The translations under genes and the position numbers were made by a program. Below the pieces are notes generated by a model. It saw only the letters and a list, made by a program, of their open reading frames with translations. It did not search any database and was not told the DNA's origin. From Sphingomonas sp. Leaf17 (GTDB lineage: Bacteria; Pseudomonadota; Alphaproteobacteria; Sphingomonadales; Sphingomonadaceae): a DNA stretch of 64,000 bases. Positions within the stretch are counted from its first letter, which is position 1. The number at the start of each line of letters is the position of its first letter. The stretch lies in NCBI RefSeq assembly GCF_001421505.1, contig NZ_LMKL01000004.1, positions 1 to 64,000 on the forward strand, in the 5' to 3' direction. Shown here piece by piece: positions 44,106 through 52,354 of this stretch.

Positions 44106-45142
44106 CCGATCAGCAGCATCGCGGCGGCCAGTGACAGGGCGAACGCGGCGATCGTCGCGGCCAGGATGACCAGCAACGGTTTCGGCCCGGCCTCCAGCAA
44201 CTGCGACAACGGTGACCGGATCGCGGTGGCGGTAACGGCGGCGGCGAGCAGGCCCCCTGCCAGCTTTTCCGCTCCCGTCGCCACCATGACCGGCACAAAG
44301 CCGGTGGAATTGATCCCGGCCATCACGAAGAAGCCGACGACGAACCACGGCATCCCCGGCCCCTTGGCCGCGCCGGTGCCACGCGGCAGGAACAGCGCGA
44401 CGATCGCCAGTGCGGGGGCCAGCAGGGCCACGCGGGTCAGCTTGACGATGGCGGCGATCTGACCGGCGCCCTCCGAATAGGAATAGCCCGCGCCCAGCGC
44501 CTGCGCCACGTCGTGGATCGAGGCACCCAACAGGAACCCGGCCTTCAGATCGGTGAAGTGCAGCGCATGCGCCGCGATCGGATAGAGGACCATCGCGGTC
44601 GCGCTCATCGCCGAAATGCCGACCAGCACCAGCGTCAGTTGCGCCTGGCTGATCCGCCGTTCGCCCAGCGTCGTCGCCAGCGCCATCGCCGCGCTGGCCC
44701 CGCAGATGGCGACCGCGCCGCCCGCCAGCGTGCCGAACGCGGCGTCGAAGCCGAATCGCCGCGCCATCACGATGCCGATGCCGATCGTCGCCGCGACGAT
44801 GACGACGACGCACAGCAGCGCCATCGGCCCCAGATCGACGATCTGGCCGAAGGTGATGCGCAGGCCGACCAGCACGATTCCCCAGCGCAGCAGCGACCGT
44901 GACGCGAATGCCAGACCCGGCGTCAGCCGCGAATCCGCCGACAGGAAATTGAGCGCCAGCCCGAACAGCAGCGCCATCAGCGTCAGCGGCGCTCCATAGC
45001 GATCCGAGATGAAGCCTGCCGCCAGCGTACCGAGCAGCACGATCAGCAGCCCGGGCAGATACCCCCGCCACGTCGATTTCGGACTGGGTTCAATATCGCC
45101 GTACAGGTCGGCGGCCATCGGAAGCGGGCGTTTGGTCTGCAT
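44102..45142 (-). CDS. YeiH/TauZ-type (UPF0324) putative sulfite/sulfate exporter
   Basis: This 346-residue polytopic membrane protein has about ten hydrophobic segments and the family pattern LALNFLSADSRLTPGLAFASRSLLRWGIVLVGLR, AICGASAAMALAT, GASIHDVAQALGAGYSYSEGAG and FVMAGINSTGF. UPF0324 proteins, such as TauZ beside taurine-degradation genes, are proposed to export sulfite or sulfate. A GGGGG site just before the ATG at 45142 favours this start over 45178. It is divergent from the MFS gene across a region with a LacI-type operator, which fits a role in disposing of sulfite made by the monooxygenase at 51222-52292. Confidence 0.85.
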   Translation of the reverse strand: MQTKRPLPMAADLYGDIEPSPKSTWRGYLPGLLIVLLGTLAAGFISDRYGAPLTLMALLFGLALNFLSADSRLTPGLAFASRSLLRWGIVLVGLRITFGQIVDLGPMALLCVVVIVAATIGIGIVMARRFGFDAAFGTLAGGAVAICGASAAMALATTLGERRISQAQLTLVLVGISAMSATAMVLYPIAAHALHFTDLKAGFLLGASIHDVAQALGAGYSYSEGAGQIAAIVKLTRVALLAPALAIVALFLPRGTGAAKGPGMPWFVVGFFVMAGINSTGFVPVMVATGAEKLAGGLLAAAVTATAIRSPLSQLLEAGPKPLLVILAATIAAFALSLAAAMLLIG

Positions 45143-45232
45143 GAAATCCCCCTTATGACCGGCGCTGCGCCGCGTCATCCCTGCGCCGTGAAAGCAGCAA
45201 TTTCGGCGGAAGGGTAGCGCGTCGGGCTATCC

Positions 45233-45249
45233 TATGACAACGTTATCGG
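45233..45249 (+). promoter_or_regulatory. LacI-type operator between exporter and MFS genes
   Basis: TATGACAACGTTATCGG matches the element at 50307-50323 in 14 of 17 positions. Its core GACAACGTTATC is nearly palindromic around a central CG, as expected for LacI-family repressors. It lies 91 bp upstream of the exporter start and 26 bp before the MFS start, so it could control both. Confidence 0.6.
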
Positions 45250-45274
45250 AAAGAAGCAGGGGACCGGAGCGAAT

Positions 45275-46531
45275 ATGGCTATTGCACCAACGGGAACACC
45301 GGCGGGAAACCGCGCGCGCTGGGTGATCGTCGCGCTGGTCTTCTTTGCGATCATGCTGAATTACGTCGATCGACAGATCCTGGCGTTGCTCAAACCCACG
45401 CTGGAGGCGGAGTTTGCATGGTCCGATCAGGACTATGCCAACATGCTGACCGCGTTTCAGGTGTCGGCGGCGGTCGCGTTTCTGGGCACTGGCTGGTTCA
45501 TCGACCGGGTGGGCCTGCGGCTTGGCTTCGCGCTTGGAGTCGCGGTTTGGAGCCTTGCCGGCATGGCCCATGCCTTTGCGACCACGGTCGGCGGGTTCGT
45601 CGCCTCGCGCATCGTATTGGGCGCGGCGGAGTCGATCGGGACGCCGGCGGCGGTCAAGTCGGCGGCGACGTATTTTACCCAGAAGGAACGCTCGATCGCG
45701 CTGGGCATCGGCAACACCGCGCCCAATATCGGCGCGATCGTGACCCCGCTGGTGATCCCGGCGCTGGCATTGGCATTCGGCTGGAAATCCGCGTTTCTCG
45801 TCGCTGGCGGGCTTGGGCTGGTGTGGGTCGCGGTGTGGTTCGCGGTGAAGGCGGTACCGGCGCAGACCGACGCGGTCCGGCCGGTGCCGGTGCCGTGGCG
45901 CAGCCTGCTGAAGAAGCGCGAGACGGTGGCGATCGCGATCGCCAAGGTGCTGTCGGATCAGGTGTGGTTCTTCATGCTCGCCTGGTTGCCCGACCTGTTC
46001 CACCGGATGTTCGGGTTGCAGCAGGGGACGGTCGGCCTGCCGGTGGCGCTGGCCTATGTGATGGCGGCATGCGGCGCGCTGACGGGGGGCTGGCTGCCCA
46101 CGCGGATGATGGCGCGGGGGTGGAGCGTGAACCGCGCGCGCAAGGTCGCGCTCCTGATCTATGCGCTGCTGATCCTGCCGGTGCCGTTGGTGATGTTCGT
46201 CGACAGCCCGTGGAGCGCGGCCATGCTGCTGGGCCTTGGGCTGTTCGCGCATCAGGGGTTTTCGACCAATGTGTTCGGGCTGGCGACCGACATCGTGCCG
46301 GCGCGGGCGGTTGGCTCCACGATCGGCATCGCGGCGTTCTGCGGCAACATGTGGTCGATCGTGCTGATCCAGTTGGCGGCGTTTTCGCTGGCGCATGGCT
46401 GGGGATACGGGCCGCTGCTGGCGATTTGCTCGGTATCGTATCTGCTGGCGCTGGGGATCGTGCAGGTGCTGCTGCCACGGATCGTTCCGGTCGAGGATGA
46501 CGGGTCGGGCGCGGTGGCAATGGCGCATTGA
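45275..46531 (+). CDS. MFS transporter (ACS-like), candidate sulfoquinovose or SQ-glyceride importer
   Basis: This 418-residue inner-membrane carrier has 12 hydrophobic segments. Family features are VFFAIMLNYVDRQILALLKPTLEAEF in TM1, TGWFIDRVGLRLGF after TM2, GAAESIGTPAAVKSAATYFTQKERSIALGIGNTAPNIGAIVTP and FSTNVFGLATDIVPARAVGSTIGIAAFCGN. It fits the anion:cation symporter group, whose substrates are often sugar acids. It is the only inner-membrane importer in the 43-53 kb cluster and shares an operator with the sulfite-type exporter. Substrate assignment to sulfoquinovose or its glycoside is contextual. Confidence 0.85.
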   Translation: MAIAPTGTPAGNRARWVIVALVFFAIMLNYVDRQILALLKPTLEAEFAWSDQDYANMLTAFQVSAAVAFLGTGWFIDRVGLRLGFALGVAVWSLAGMAHAFATTVGGFVASRIVLGAAESIGTPAAVKSAATYFTQKERSIALGIGNTAPNIGAIVTPLVIPALALAFGWKSAFLVAGGLGLVWVAVWFAVKAVPAQTDAVRPVPVPWRSLLKKRETVAIAIAKVLSDQVWFFMLAWLPDLFHRMFGLQQGTVGLPVALAYVMAACGALTGGWLPTRMMARGWSVNRARKVALLIYALLILPVPLVMFVDSPWSAAMLLGLGLFAHQGFSTNVFGLATDIVPARAVGSTIGIAAFCGNMWSIVLIQLAAFSLAHGWGYGPLLAICSVSYLLALGIVQVLLPRIVPVEDDGSGAVAMAH

Positions 46532-46591
46532 GCCTGGTCGCTGGCCGGTGGGGGCGGGGATTGTGGGGCGCGCCTTCCACTCCAACCGCGA

Positions 46592-46683
46592 CCACCCCGG
46601 CGGAGGCCGGGGCCCAATCGGGTCGGCGTTCGCGGTAAGTTACTGCCGTTTACCCTGTTGGGCCCCGGCCTTCGCCGGGGTGG
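46592..46683. repeat. inverted pair of REP-like palindromes
   Basis: CCACCCCGGCGGAGGCCGGG (from 46592, continuing GCCCAA) and GGGCCCCGGCCTTCGCCGGG (from 46660) are reverse complements with one mismatch over about 25 bases. They are separated by about 45 bp. Position is the gap between the convergent MFS and TBDR genes. This is the second BIME-like pair in the window. Confidence 0.75.
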
Positions 46684-46751
46684 ATACAGGGGCTTGCGGG
46701 CGAACTCCTGCTTTATCTAACAATGGAATCCAGCAGTTGGACCCGCCTTCA

Positions 46752-46786
46752 CCCTCACCCTTCGCCGGCAGCGGGAAGGGTGAGGG
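46752..46786 (-). terminator. hairpin after the TBDR gene
   Basis: CCCTCACCCTTC and GAAGGGTGAGGG form a perfect 12-bp stem around an 11-base loop. It lies 13 bp beyond the minus-strand TBDR stop. It looks like a dispersed intergenic palindrome serving as a terminator or mRNA end for the TBDR transcript. Confidence 0.6.
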
Positions 46787-46798
46787 GGGCGGTTTGGA

Positions 46799-49096
46799 TC
46801 AGAAGTTGAACCGGCCGATCACGCCGAAATAGCGGTCGGCCTCGCGCGGGATGATGTAGCGATAGCTGCCGCCTGGCCCGCCGGACGTGATGGCCGCGGC
46901 GAAGCTCTGGTCGAACAGGTTCTTGACCTGGAACGACAGCTTGAACCGGTCGGCCGCGTCGAGGATCGAGGCGTTGAGGTCGACCAGACCGTAACCGCGA
47001 ATGGTCGTCGCCGCGCGCACCGCGGGGTTGGCGTCGAACTGCGCGATCTGGCTCGACTGGTACGCGCCCTGTACCCCAAGCCCGAAGTTGAATGCGCCGC
47101 CGGTGCGCCATGTGTAATCGGCCCCCAGCGATCCCTTCCATTTCGGCGCATAGCCAAGCGGGGTGCCGCTGGGCACGACGCCGGTCACGACGCCGTTGGT
47201 GGGTACGCGAAACTGGTCGACCTTCGCATCGGTATAGGCGACGCCACCCGATATGTTGAGATCGGCGACCGGCCGCCAGATCAGGTCCAGTTCGCCGCCA
47301 CGGGTCGAGATGTCGCCGGCGTTGGTGAAGCGGGTGACGAGGACGCCGGCCACGATGTCCGGGTTGTTCGCCTGGAAATTGCTGTATTTGGCGTAATAGG
47401 CGGCGAGGTTCACCACCAGCTTGCCGCCGAACAGCGAGTTCTTCAGGCCGATTTCATAACTGTCCGACGTCTCGGGGTCGATGATGTTGGTGCCGGTTGC
47501 GCCCAGATTGTAGAAGATGTTGAACGCCGGACCCTTATAGCCGCGCGAGAAGCTGGCATAGGCGGTCGATTCCTTCACGATGTCATATTGCACACCGGCC
47601 TTGCCCGACAGATTGTCGTTGGTCGCCTTGCCGGTGAAGGGGCCGAAACTGGGGTTGATGCCCGGCCCGGCTAGCGTCGTCACCCGGCTGTGAAAGACGT
47701 TCAGCTGGTCGACCGTATAGCGCAGGCCGCCGATCAGGCGCAGGCTGTCGGTCAGGTTCAGTGTCGACTGACCGAACAGCGCCAAGTTCTTGAACGTCGA
47801 TCCGAAGACGGCGGTGCCGCTGGGTCGGGTGACCGTCAAACCGGGCGTCGAGCACGGCGTTAGCACGGTCGGGGTGGGGGTGCGCGAACAGACGAGATCG
47901 TTGCGGGCAAACGTCCGGTCGGTCTGCGCGCGCGAATAATAGGCACCCAGCACATATTCGATCGTCTGATTCTGCGGGGACGTCAGCCGCAATTCCTGGC
48001 TGAAGGTATTCGACGTCTGCGGGCCGTCGTCGTGCAACTGGTTGAAGCCGACATAGGCCTGGGGCAGGAAATCTCCGTCGCGAATTTCGCGGTTGTCATA
48101 TTCGCGGTAGGCGGTGATCGCGGTGACCGTCTGGGTTCCCAGCGTCCAGTCCATCTGGCCGGATACGCCCCAGCTCTTTTCCTCGGTACGGGTGATGAGA
48201 TCCTGCGCCAGTTCGCGGGTTTCGTTGCCCTTTGCGGTCGGCAGGGCGCCGACGGTCAGGTTGTTCGGCGTGGTCCCGATCACTTCGCCGCAGCAATCGT
48301 CCTTTGATTCGCGGTAATCGGCGATCAGCGTGAAGCTCAGGTCCGGCGTCGGTTCGGCGACGATCATGCCGCGCACGCCGTAATGCTCGTACCCGTTGAC
48401 GCGGGTGTTACGGGTCACATTGCGGATGTTGCCGTCATAGGTGCCGTAGAAGCCTGTGATGCGGCTTTTGACATAGGTGCCGAGCGGCAGGTCGAGCGCG
48501 GCGCGCGCCTTGTATTCCTGACCGCCATAATAAGCGGCTTCGGCAAAACCGCCGAAATCGTTGCCGGGCCGCTTCGTCACGATGTTGATGACGCCGGCGG
48601 ATGCGTTCTTGCCGAACAGCGTGCCTTGCGGTCCGCGCAGCACCTCGATCCGGTCGATGTCGATCAGGTCGCTGAACGCTTCACCCGCGCGGGCATAGAC
48701 GACGCCGTCGACCACGGTCGAGATCGACGGTTCACCAGCGATCGAAAAGGTCGATGTGCCGACACCGCGCAGGAACAGCGACTGGTTGATCGCGGTGCCC
48801 GATTTGCGGAAGTTGAGCGTGGGGACAAGATATTGCGCGCTTTCCAGGCTGTTGCCGCCCTTCGCCGCGATCGCGTCGCCCGAGATGACCGATACCGCGA
48901 GCGGCACGTCCTGCAGGCGTTCGGACCGCTTCTGCGCGGTGACGACGATATCGGCAGGCGCAGCATCGTCGATATCCGGCGCAGGGGTCTGCGTCGTCGC
49001 GGTTGCCGGTGCGGTAGCCGTCGCATCCTGTGCAAACGCCGGCGCGGTCGTTGCCAATGCCATCACGCCCGCACCCGCCATCAATAGCGTCTTCAT
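46799..49096 (-). CDS. TonB-dependent receptor of the sulfoquinovose-like cluster
   Basis: This 765-residue outer-membrane receptor has a signal peptide (1-22, PAFAQ), TonB-box-like DIVVTAQKRSERLQDVP, and plug motifs (SLFLRGVGTSTFSIAGEPSISTVVDGVVYAR, DIDRIEVLRGPQGTLFGKNASAGVINIVT). The barrel ends in an aromatic residue (GRFNF). An adjacent Cys-Cys pair (KDDCCGEV) sits in an early extracellular loop. ATG 49096 lies 8 nt after AAGGGAG; upstream ATGs are less well placed. It follows the Gfo/Idh gene in the same direction after 107 bp, so probably carries the cluster's substrate across the outer membrane. Iron-complex uptake is the default alternative. Confidence 0.9.
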   Translation of the reverse strand: MKTLLMAGAGVMALATTAPAFAQDATATAPATATTQTPAPDIDDAAPADIVVTAQKRSERLQDVPLAVSVISGDAIAAKGGNSLESAQYLVPTLNFRKSGTAINQSLFLRGVGTSTFSIAGEPSISTVVDGVVYARAGEAFSDLIDIDRIEVLRGPQGTLFGKNASAGVINIVTKRPGNDFGGFAEAAYYGGQEYKARAALDLPLGTYVKSRITGFYGTYDGNIRNVTRNTRVNGYEHYGVRGMIVAEPTPDLSFTLIADYRESKDDCCGEVIGTTPNNLTVGALPTAKGNETRELAQDLITRTEEKSWGVSGQMDWTLGTQTVTAITAYREYDNREIRDGDFLPQAYVGFNQLHDDGPQTSNTFSQELRLTSPQNQTIEYVLGAYYSRAQTDRTFARNDLVCSRTPTPTVLTPCSTPGLTVTRPSGTAVFGSTFKNLALFGQSTLNLTDSLRLIGGLRYTVDQLNVFHSRVTTLAGPGINPSFGPFTGKATNDNLSGKAGVQYDIVKESTAYASFSRGYKGPAFNIFYNLGATGTNIIDPETSDSYEIGLKNSLFGGKLVVNLAAYYAKYSNFQANNPDIVAGVLVTRFTNAGDISTRGGELDLIWRPVADLNISGGVAYTDAKVDQFRVPTNGVVTGVVPSGTPLGYAPKWKGSLGADYTWRTGGAFNFGLGVQGAYQSSQIAQFDANPAVRAATTIRGYGLVDLNASILDAADRFKLSFQVKNLFDQSFAAAITSGGPGGSYRYIIPREADRYFGVIGRFNF

Positions 49097-49203
49097 GCCC
49101 ATCTCCCTTATCCCATCGTTTTGATGGATTATCGTTATGTCCCGCGCTGTCATCCGCGGTTTGTCTTTGGTCGCCCCAAGCGGGGCTATCGCAGCCGTGT
49201 CGC

Positions 49204-50280
49204 TCAGAAGCCCAGTTCGGTCATCGCCACCACCCGGTGTTCGCGCGCGCTGATTTCCGCCGCAGTGCCGATCGCGACCGCCATCAGGCCGTCCTGTGCG
49301 CTGACCTCGACCGGGCCGGCCCCGCGCACCGCCGCGTTGAACCGCTGGTGTTCGTAGAAGGTGGATCCGTGATGGCTGCCGGCCTTCAAGGCGGTTTCGT
49401 CCACGCCGATGACCTCGCTCGTCGCCTGCTTCGGATTCATGAAGCCGACACGGGGGGAATGGACGATGCGGCCTTCGGGGATCAGCACGTCGAGTCGCGC
49501 GTCGCTGCCGACGGCGGTGATCTCCTCCTGATTTTCCGCCCCGTCGGCGAACATCGACAGGTCGAGCATCGCGCGGACGCCATTGGCGAAATCGACGGTG
49601 GTGTAGCTGTTGTCGATGATGTCGGGGCGCTTGCCGTCATACGCCTCGTCCAGATGGTTCACGTCCATGCCGCCCGAACAATAGACGCGGACGGCCTCGG
49701 ACCGGGTGATGAACCGCATCAGGTCAAAGAAGTGGCAGCATTTTTCGACCATGGTGCCGCCGGTGTTTTCGGCAAACCGGTTCCAGTCGCCGACCTTCAC
49801 GAGGAACGGGAAGCGATGCTCGCGGATCGACAGCATCTTCAGCGCGCCGATCCGGCCGCCATGGACCTGGTCGATGAACGCGGCGGCGGGCGGCATGTAG
49901 CGATATTCCATCGCGGTCCAGAAGATGCCGGGGCTTTGCGCCGCGCGATCGACGATCCAGCGCGCGTCGGGAATGGTCGTCGCCAGCGGCTTTTCGCACA
50001 GGATATGCAGGCCGGCATCGAACAGCGGGGCCAGCACGTCGCGGTGGGTATTGTTGGGGCTGGCGACGATCACCGCGTCGACCAGCCCGCTGGCGGCCAG
50101 CGCCGCGGAATCGGCAAAGGCGGTGACGCCATCGGCCTTGCTGCCCAGCGCGTCACGCGCCCAGCCAAGCGAAGTTTCGACCGGATCCGCGATCGCGGTC
50201 ACCACCGCACCCGGGGTCACAGCCAGGTTGTTGAGGTGCTCGACCCCCATCATGCCGGTCCCGACCAGCCCATAACGCAC
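49204..50280 (-). CDS. Gfo/Idh/MocA-family protein, candidate NAD-dependent sulfoquinovosidase (SqgA-like)
   Basis: This 358-residue NAD(P)-binding protein has the Rossmann motif GTGMMG at residues 7-12 after VRYGLV and E96-K97-P98 in LCEKPLAT, the family catalytic-lysine motif. The C-terminal alpha/beta domain includes AMEYRYMPPAAAF, NTGGTMVEKCCHFFDL and an acidic/aromatic substrate region. Some Gfo/Idh members in sulfoquinovose gene clusters are oxidoreductive glycosidases (GH188); no GH31 sulfoquinovosidase is nearby, so that role would otherwise be vacant. A plain sugar dehydrogenase is the alternative. No good ATG exists; GTG 50280 or TTG 50292 are the candidate starts. Confidence 0.8.
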   Translation of the reverse strand: MRYGLVGTGMMGVEHLNNLAVTPGAVVTAIADPVETSLGWARDALGSKADGVTAFADSAALAASGLVDAVIVASPNNTHRDVLAPLFDAGLHILCEKPLATTIPDARWIVDRAAQSPGIFWTAMEYRYMPPAAAFIDQVHGGRIGALKMLSIREHRFPFLVKVGDWNRFAENTGGTMVEKCCHFFDLMRFITRSEAVRVYCSGGMDVNHLDEAYDGKRPDIIDNSYTTVDFANGVRAMLDLSMFADGAENQEEITAVGSDARLDVLIPEGRIVHSPRVGFMNPKQATSEVIGVDETALKAGSHHGSTFYEHQRFNAAVRGAGPVEVSAQDGLMAVAIGTAAEISAREHRVVAMTELGF

Positions 50281-50306
50281 TTGCTCTACCAAAACTCTTG
50301 TCCCTA

Positions 50307-50323
50307 TATGACAACGATGTCTG
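50307..50323 (+). promoter_or_regulatory. LacI-type operator overlapping the AKR start
   Basis: TATGACAACGATGTCTG differs from the operator at 45233 in three of 17 positions. Its core GACAACGATGTC is close to palindromic with a central CG. It overlaps both candidate start codons of the AKR gene and lies within about 30-40 bp of the divergent Gfo/Idh start, so repressor bound here would shut down both genes. Confidence 0.6.
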
Positions 50324-51225
50324 ATATCCTGCTTACACCGCAATCGCGTCCGCTCGGCAAGAGCGGAATCACCGTCAGCCCCATTGCCTGGGGGATGTGG
50401 CGTTTCGGCACCTCAACCGTGGCCGAGGGGCGCGCGCTGATCGAGGCGGCGTTCGACGCCGGCGTCACGCTGTTCGACACCGCCGACATCTATGGCTTCG
50501 ATGGCCAGGGCGGGTTCGGCGATGCGGAGGCGTTGCTGGGCAAGGTCTTTGCCGAGACGCCGGCCTTGCGCGACCGGATGGTGCTGGCGACCAAGGGCGG
50601 GATCACCCCGCCGGTGCCGTATGATTCGAGCGACGATTATCTGATGCGCGCGCTCGATGCGTCGTTGACCCGTATGGGCGTCGACCATGTCGACCTGTAC
50701 CAGATCCACCGGCCCGATATCCTGACCCACCCGCAGGAGGTTGCACGGACGCTCGACGCCATGGTGTCCAGCGGCAAGGTGCGCGCCGTCGGCGTGTCGA
50801 ACCACACGCTGGAACAGACGCGGGCGCTGGCCGCCTTCCTGTCGGTGCCGATCGCATCGCAGCAGCCGGAATTTTCGCCGCTATGGACCGAGCCGATGAC
50901 GGACGGGCTGTTCGATCATGCGATGGCGCAGGACATCGCCACGCTGGCCTGGTCGCCGCTGGGCGGCGGGCGGATCGCCGAGCCGGGCAATGCGCGCGAG
51001 ATCGCGGTGGCGACCGCGCTCGATGCGGTCGCGACGCGCTACTCGGTCGGGCGCGCGGCGGCGGCCTATAGCTGGATCATGGCGCACCCGGCGCGGGTCA
51101 TCCCGATCGTCGGCACGCAGAATGTGGCGCGGATCGCCGAACTGGCCGACGCCTATACGGTGCGCTGGAGCCGACAGGACTGGTATGACGTGCTGGTCGC
51201 GTCGCGGGGAGAAAAGCTGCCATGA
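50317..51225 (+). CDS. smoB: aldo/keto reductase, SmoB-like (6-oxo-glucose reductase candidate)
   Basis: This 302-residue NAD(P)H-dependent reductase has the AKR tetrad D54 and Y59 (LFDTADIYG), K93 (VLATKGG) and H131 (YQIHRPD). WSPLGGGRIAEPGN and VIPIVGTQNVARI are typical of the YdhF-like branch. In the sulfo-SMO pathway an AKR reduces 6-dehydroglucose, the product of the monooxygenase, to glucose. Its stop overlaps the start of that monooxygenase gene (ATGA). ATG 50308 is three codons further upstream and is the alternative start; neither has a clear ribosome-binding site, so the mRNA may be leaderless. Confidence 0.78.
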   Translation: MSDILLTPQSRPLGKSGITVSPIAWGMWRFGTSTVAEGRALIEAAFDAGVTLFDTADIYGFDGQGGFGDAEALLGKVFAETPALRDRMVLATKGGITPPVPYDSSDDYLMRALDASLTRMGVDHVDLYQIHRPDILTHPQEVARTLDAMVSSGKVRAVGVSNHTLEQTRALAAFLSVPIASQQPEFSPLWTEPMTDGLFDHAMAQDIATLAWSPLGGGRIAEPGNAREIAVATALDAVATRYSVGRAAAAYSWIMAHPARVIPIVGTQNVARIAELADAYTVRWSRQDWYDVLVASRGEKLP

Positions 51226-52292
51226 CGACGCGAGGCCCATGCGAAATCAGCTGGTTTTCGGCGCTTTGCGACGATGACTACGAGTTTCTCGGGGTGCCCG
51301 ATGCCAGGCTGAAGTCGAGCTGGGCGCATTGCCGCGATATCGTCATGCAGGCCGAAAGCGGCGGGTTCGACAATATCCTGCTGCCGTCGGGTTACGCACT
51401 GGGGATCGACACGACCGCGTTCGCCGCCGCCATCGCGCCGATGCTGCGGCGGATGGCGTTGCTGATGGCAGTGCGGATCGGTGAAAGCTGGCCGCCGCAA
51501 CTGGCGCGGCAGATCGCGACGATCGACCAGTTGCTGGGTGGGCGGCTGACGATCAACATTATTTCGTCCGACCTGCCCGGCGAGACGCTGGCGTCGGGAC
51601 CGCGCTATGCTCGCACGGTCGAGGCGATGCGGATCCTGAAGACGCTGCTGAACGGGCAGCCGCTGGACCATGACGGCGAATTCTGGAAGCTGAAGGTCGA
51701 TCCGGCGCGGACCGGCATGGTGTCGGGCAAGGCGCCGCTGCTGTATTTCGGCGGGCTGTCGCCGGCGGCGCGCGATGCCGCGGCGCAGGAGGCGGATGTC
51801 TTCCTGATGTGGCCTGACCGGCAGGAAACGGTGGCCGCGATCATCGCCGACATGACCAGCCGTGCCGCCGCCTATGGCCGCACGCTCCGCTTCGGGTACC
51901 GCGCGCACGTCATCGTCCGCGATACCGAGGCCGAGGCGCGGACCTATGCCGACCGGCTGCTGTCGAAGCTGGACGATGCGCAAGGGGCGGCGATCCGCGC
52001 GCAGTCGCTTGATTCGGCGTCGGCCGGGGTCGCGGCGCAGGCCGCGTTGCGCGAGGGTGCGGCCGGTGACGGCTATGCCGAGGCCAATCTGTGGACCGGC
52101 GTCGGTCGCGCACGATCGGGCTGCGGTGCGGCGATCGTCGGCGATCCCGACCAGGTGCTAGCGAAGCTGAACATGTACCGTGACATGGGGATCGAGGCGT
52201 TCATCCTGTCGGGTTATCCGCATGCGGCGGAGGCGGATCTGTTCGCGCGGCATGTGTTGCCGAATATCGACCACGCGGCGCTGGCGCGTTGA
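51222..52292 (+). CDS. smoC: LLM-class flavin monooxygenase, SmoC-like (sulfoquinovose monooxygenase candidate)
   Basis: This 356-residue FMNH2-dependent TIM-barrel monooxygenase belongs to the SsuD/alkanesulfonate group, which split C-S bonds to aldehyde plus sulfite. It starts EISWFSALCDDDYEFLGVPD and has GGFDNILLPSGYALG, NIISSDLPGETLASGPRY and GYPHAAEADLFARHVLP. W197, R227, H229, Y332 and H334 fall where, as I recall, Agrobacterium SmoC lines its sulfoquinovose pocket. Coupled to the AKR gene (ATGA) and followed by an FMN reductase, it fits oxidative desulfonation of sulfoquinovose. Another alkanesulfonate is possible. Confidence 0.8.
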   Translation: MTTRGPCEISWFSALCDDDYEFLGVPDARLKSSWAHCRDIVMQAESGGFDNILLPSGYALGIDTTAFAAAIAPMLRRMALLMAVRIGESWPPQLARQIATIDQLLGGRLTINIISSDLPGETLASGPRYARTVEAMRILKTLLNGQPLDHDGEFWKLKVDPARTGMVSGKAPLLYFGGLSPAARDAAAQEADVFLMWPDRQETVAAIIADMTSRAAAYGRTLRFGYRAHVIVRDTEAEARTYADRLLSKLDDAQGAAIRAQSLDSASAGVAAQAALREGAAGDGYAEANLWTGVGRARSGCGAAIVGDPDQVLAKLNMYRDMGIEAFILSGYPHAAEADLFARHVLPNIDHAALAR

Positions 52293-52354
52293 GATCGGGG
52301 ATGTGATGCATCTCCTGCTGGCAAGGCGGAGCGGACGCGGTTAGGGCGACAGGC

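Noticed and set aside
40887-45071. A 1394-codon open frame on the minus strand running across PBP1A, LacI and exporter genes
   Set aside because: It is a shadow frame of high-GC coding DNA: the true proteins in other frames have full conserved motifs, and this frame has low-complexity Arg/Gly-rich sequence with no family features.
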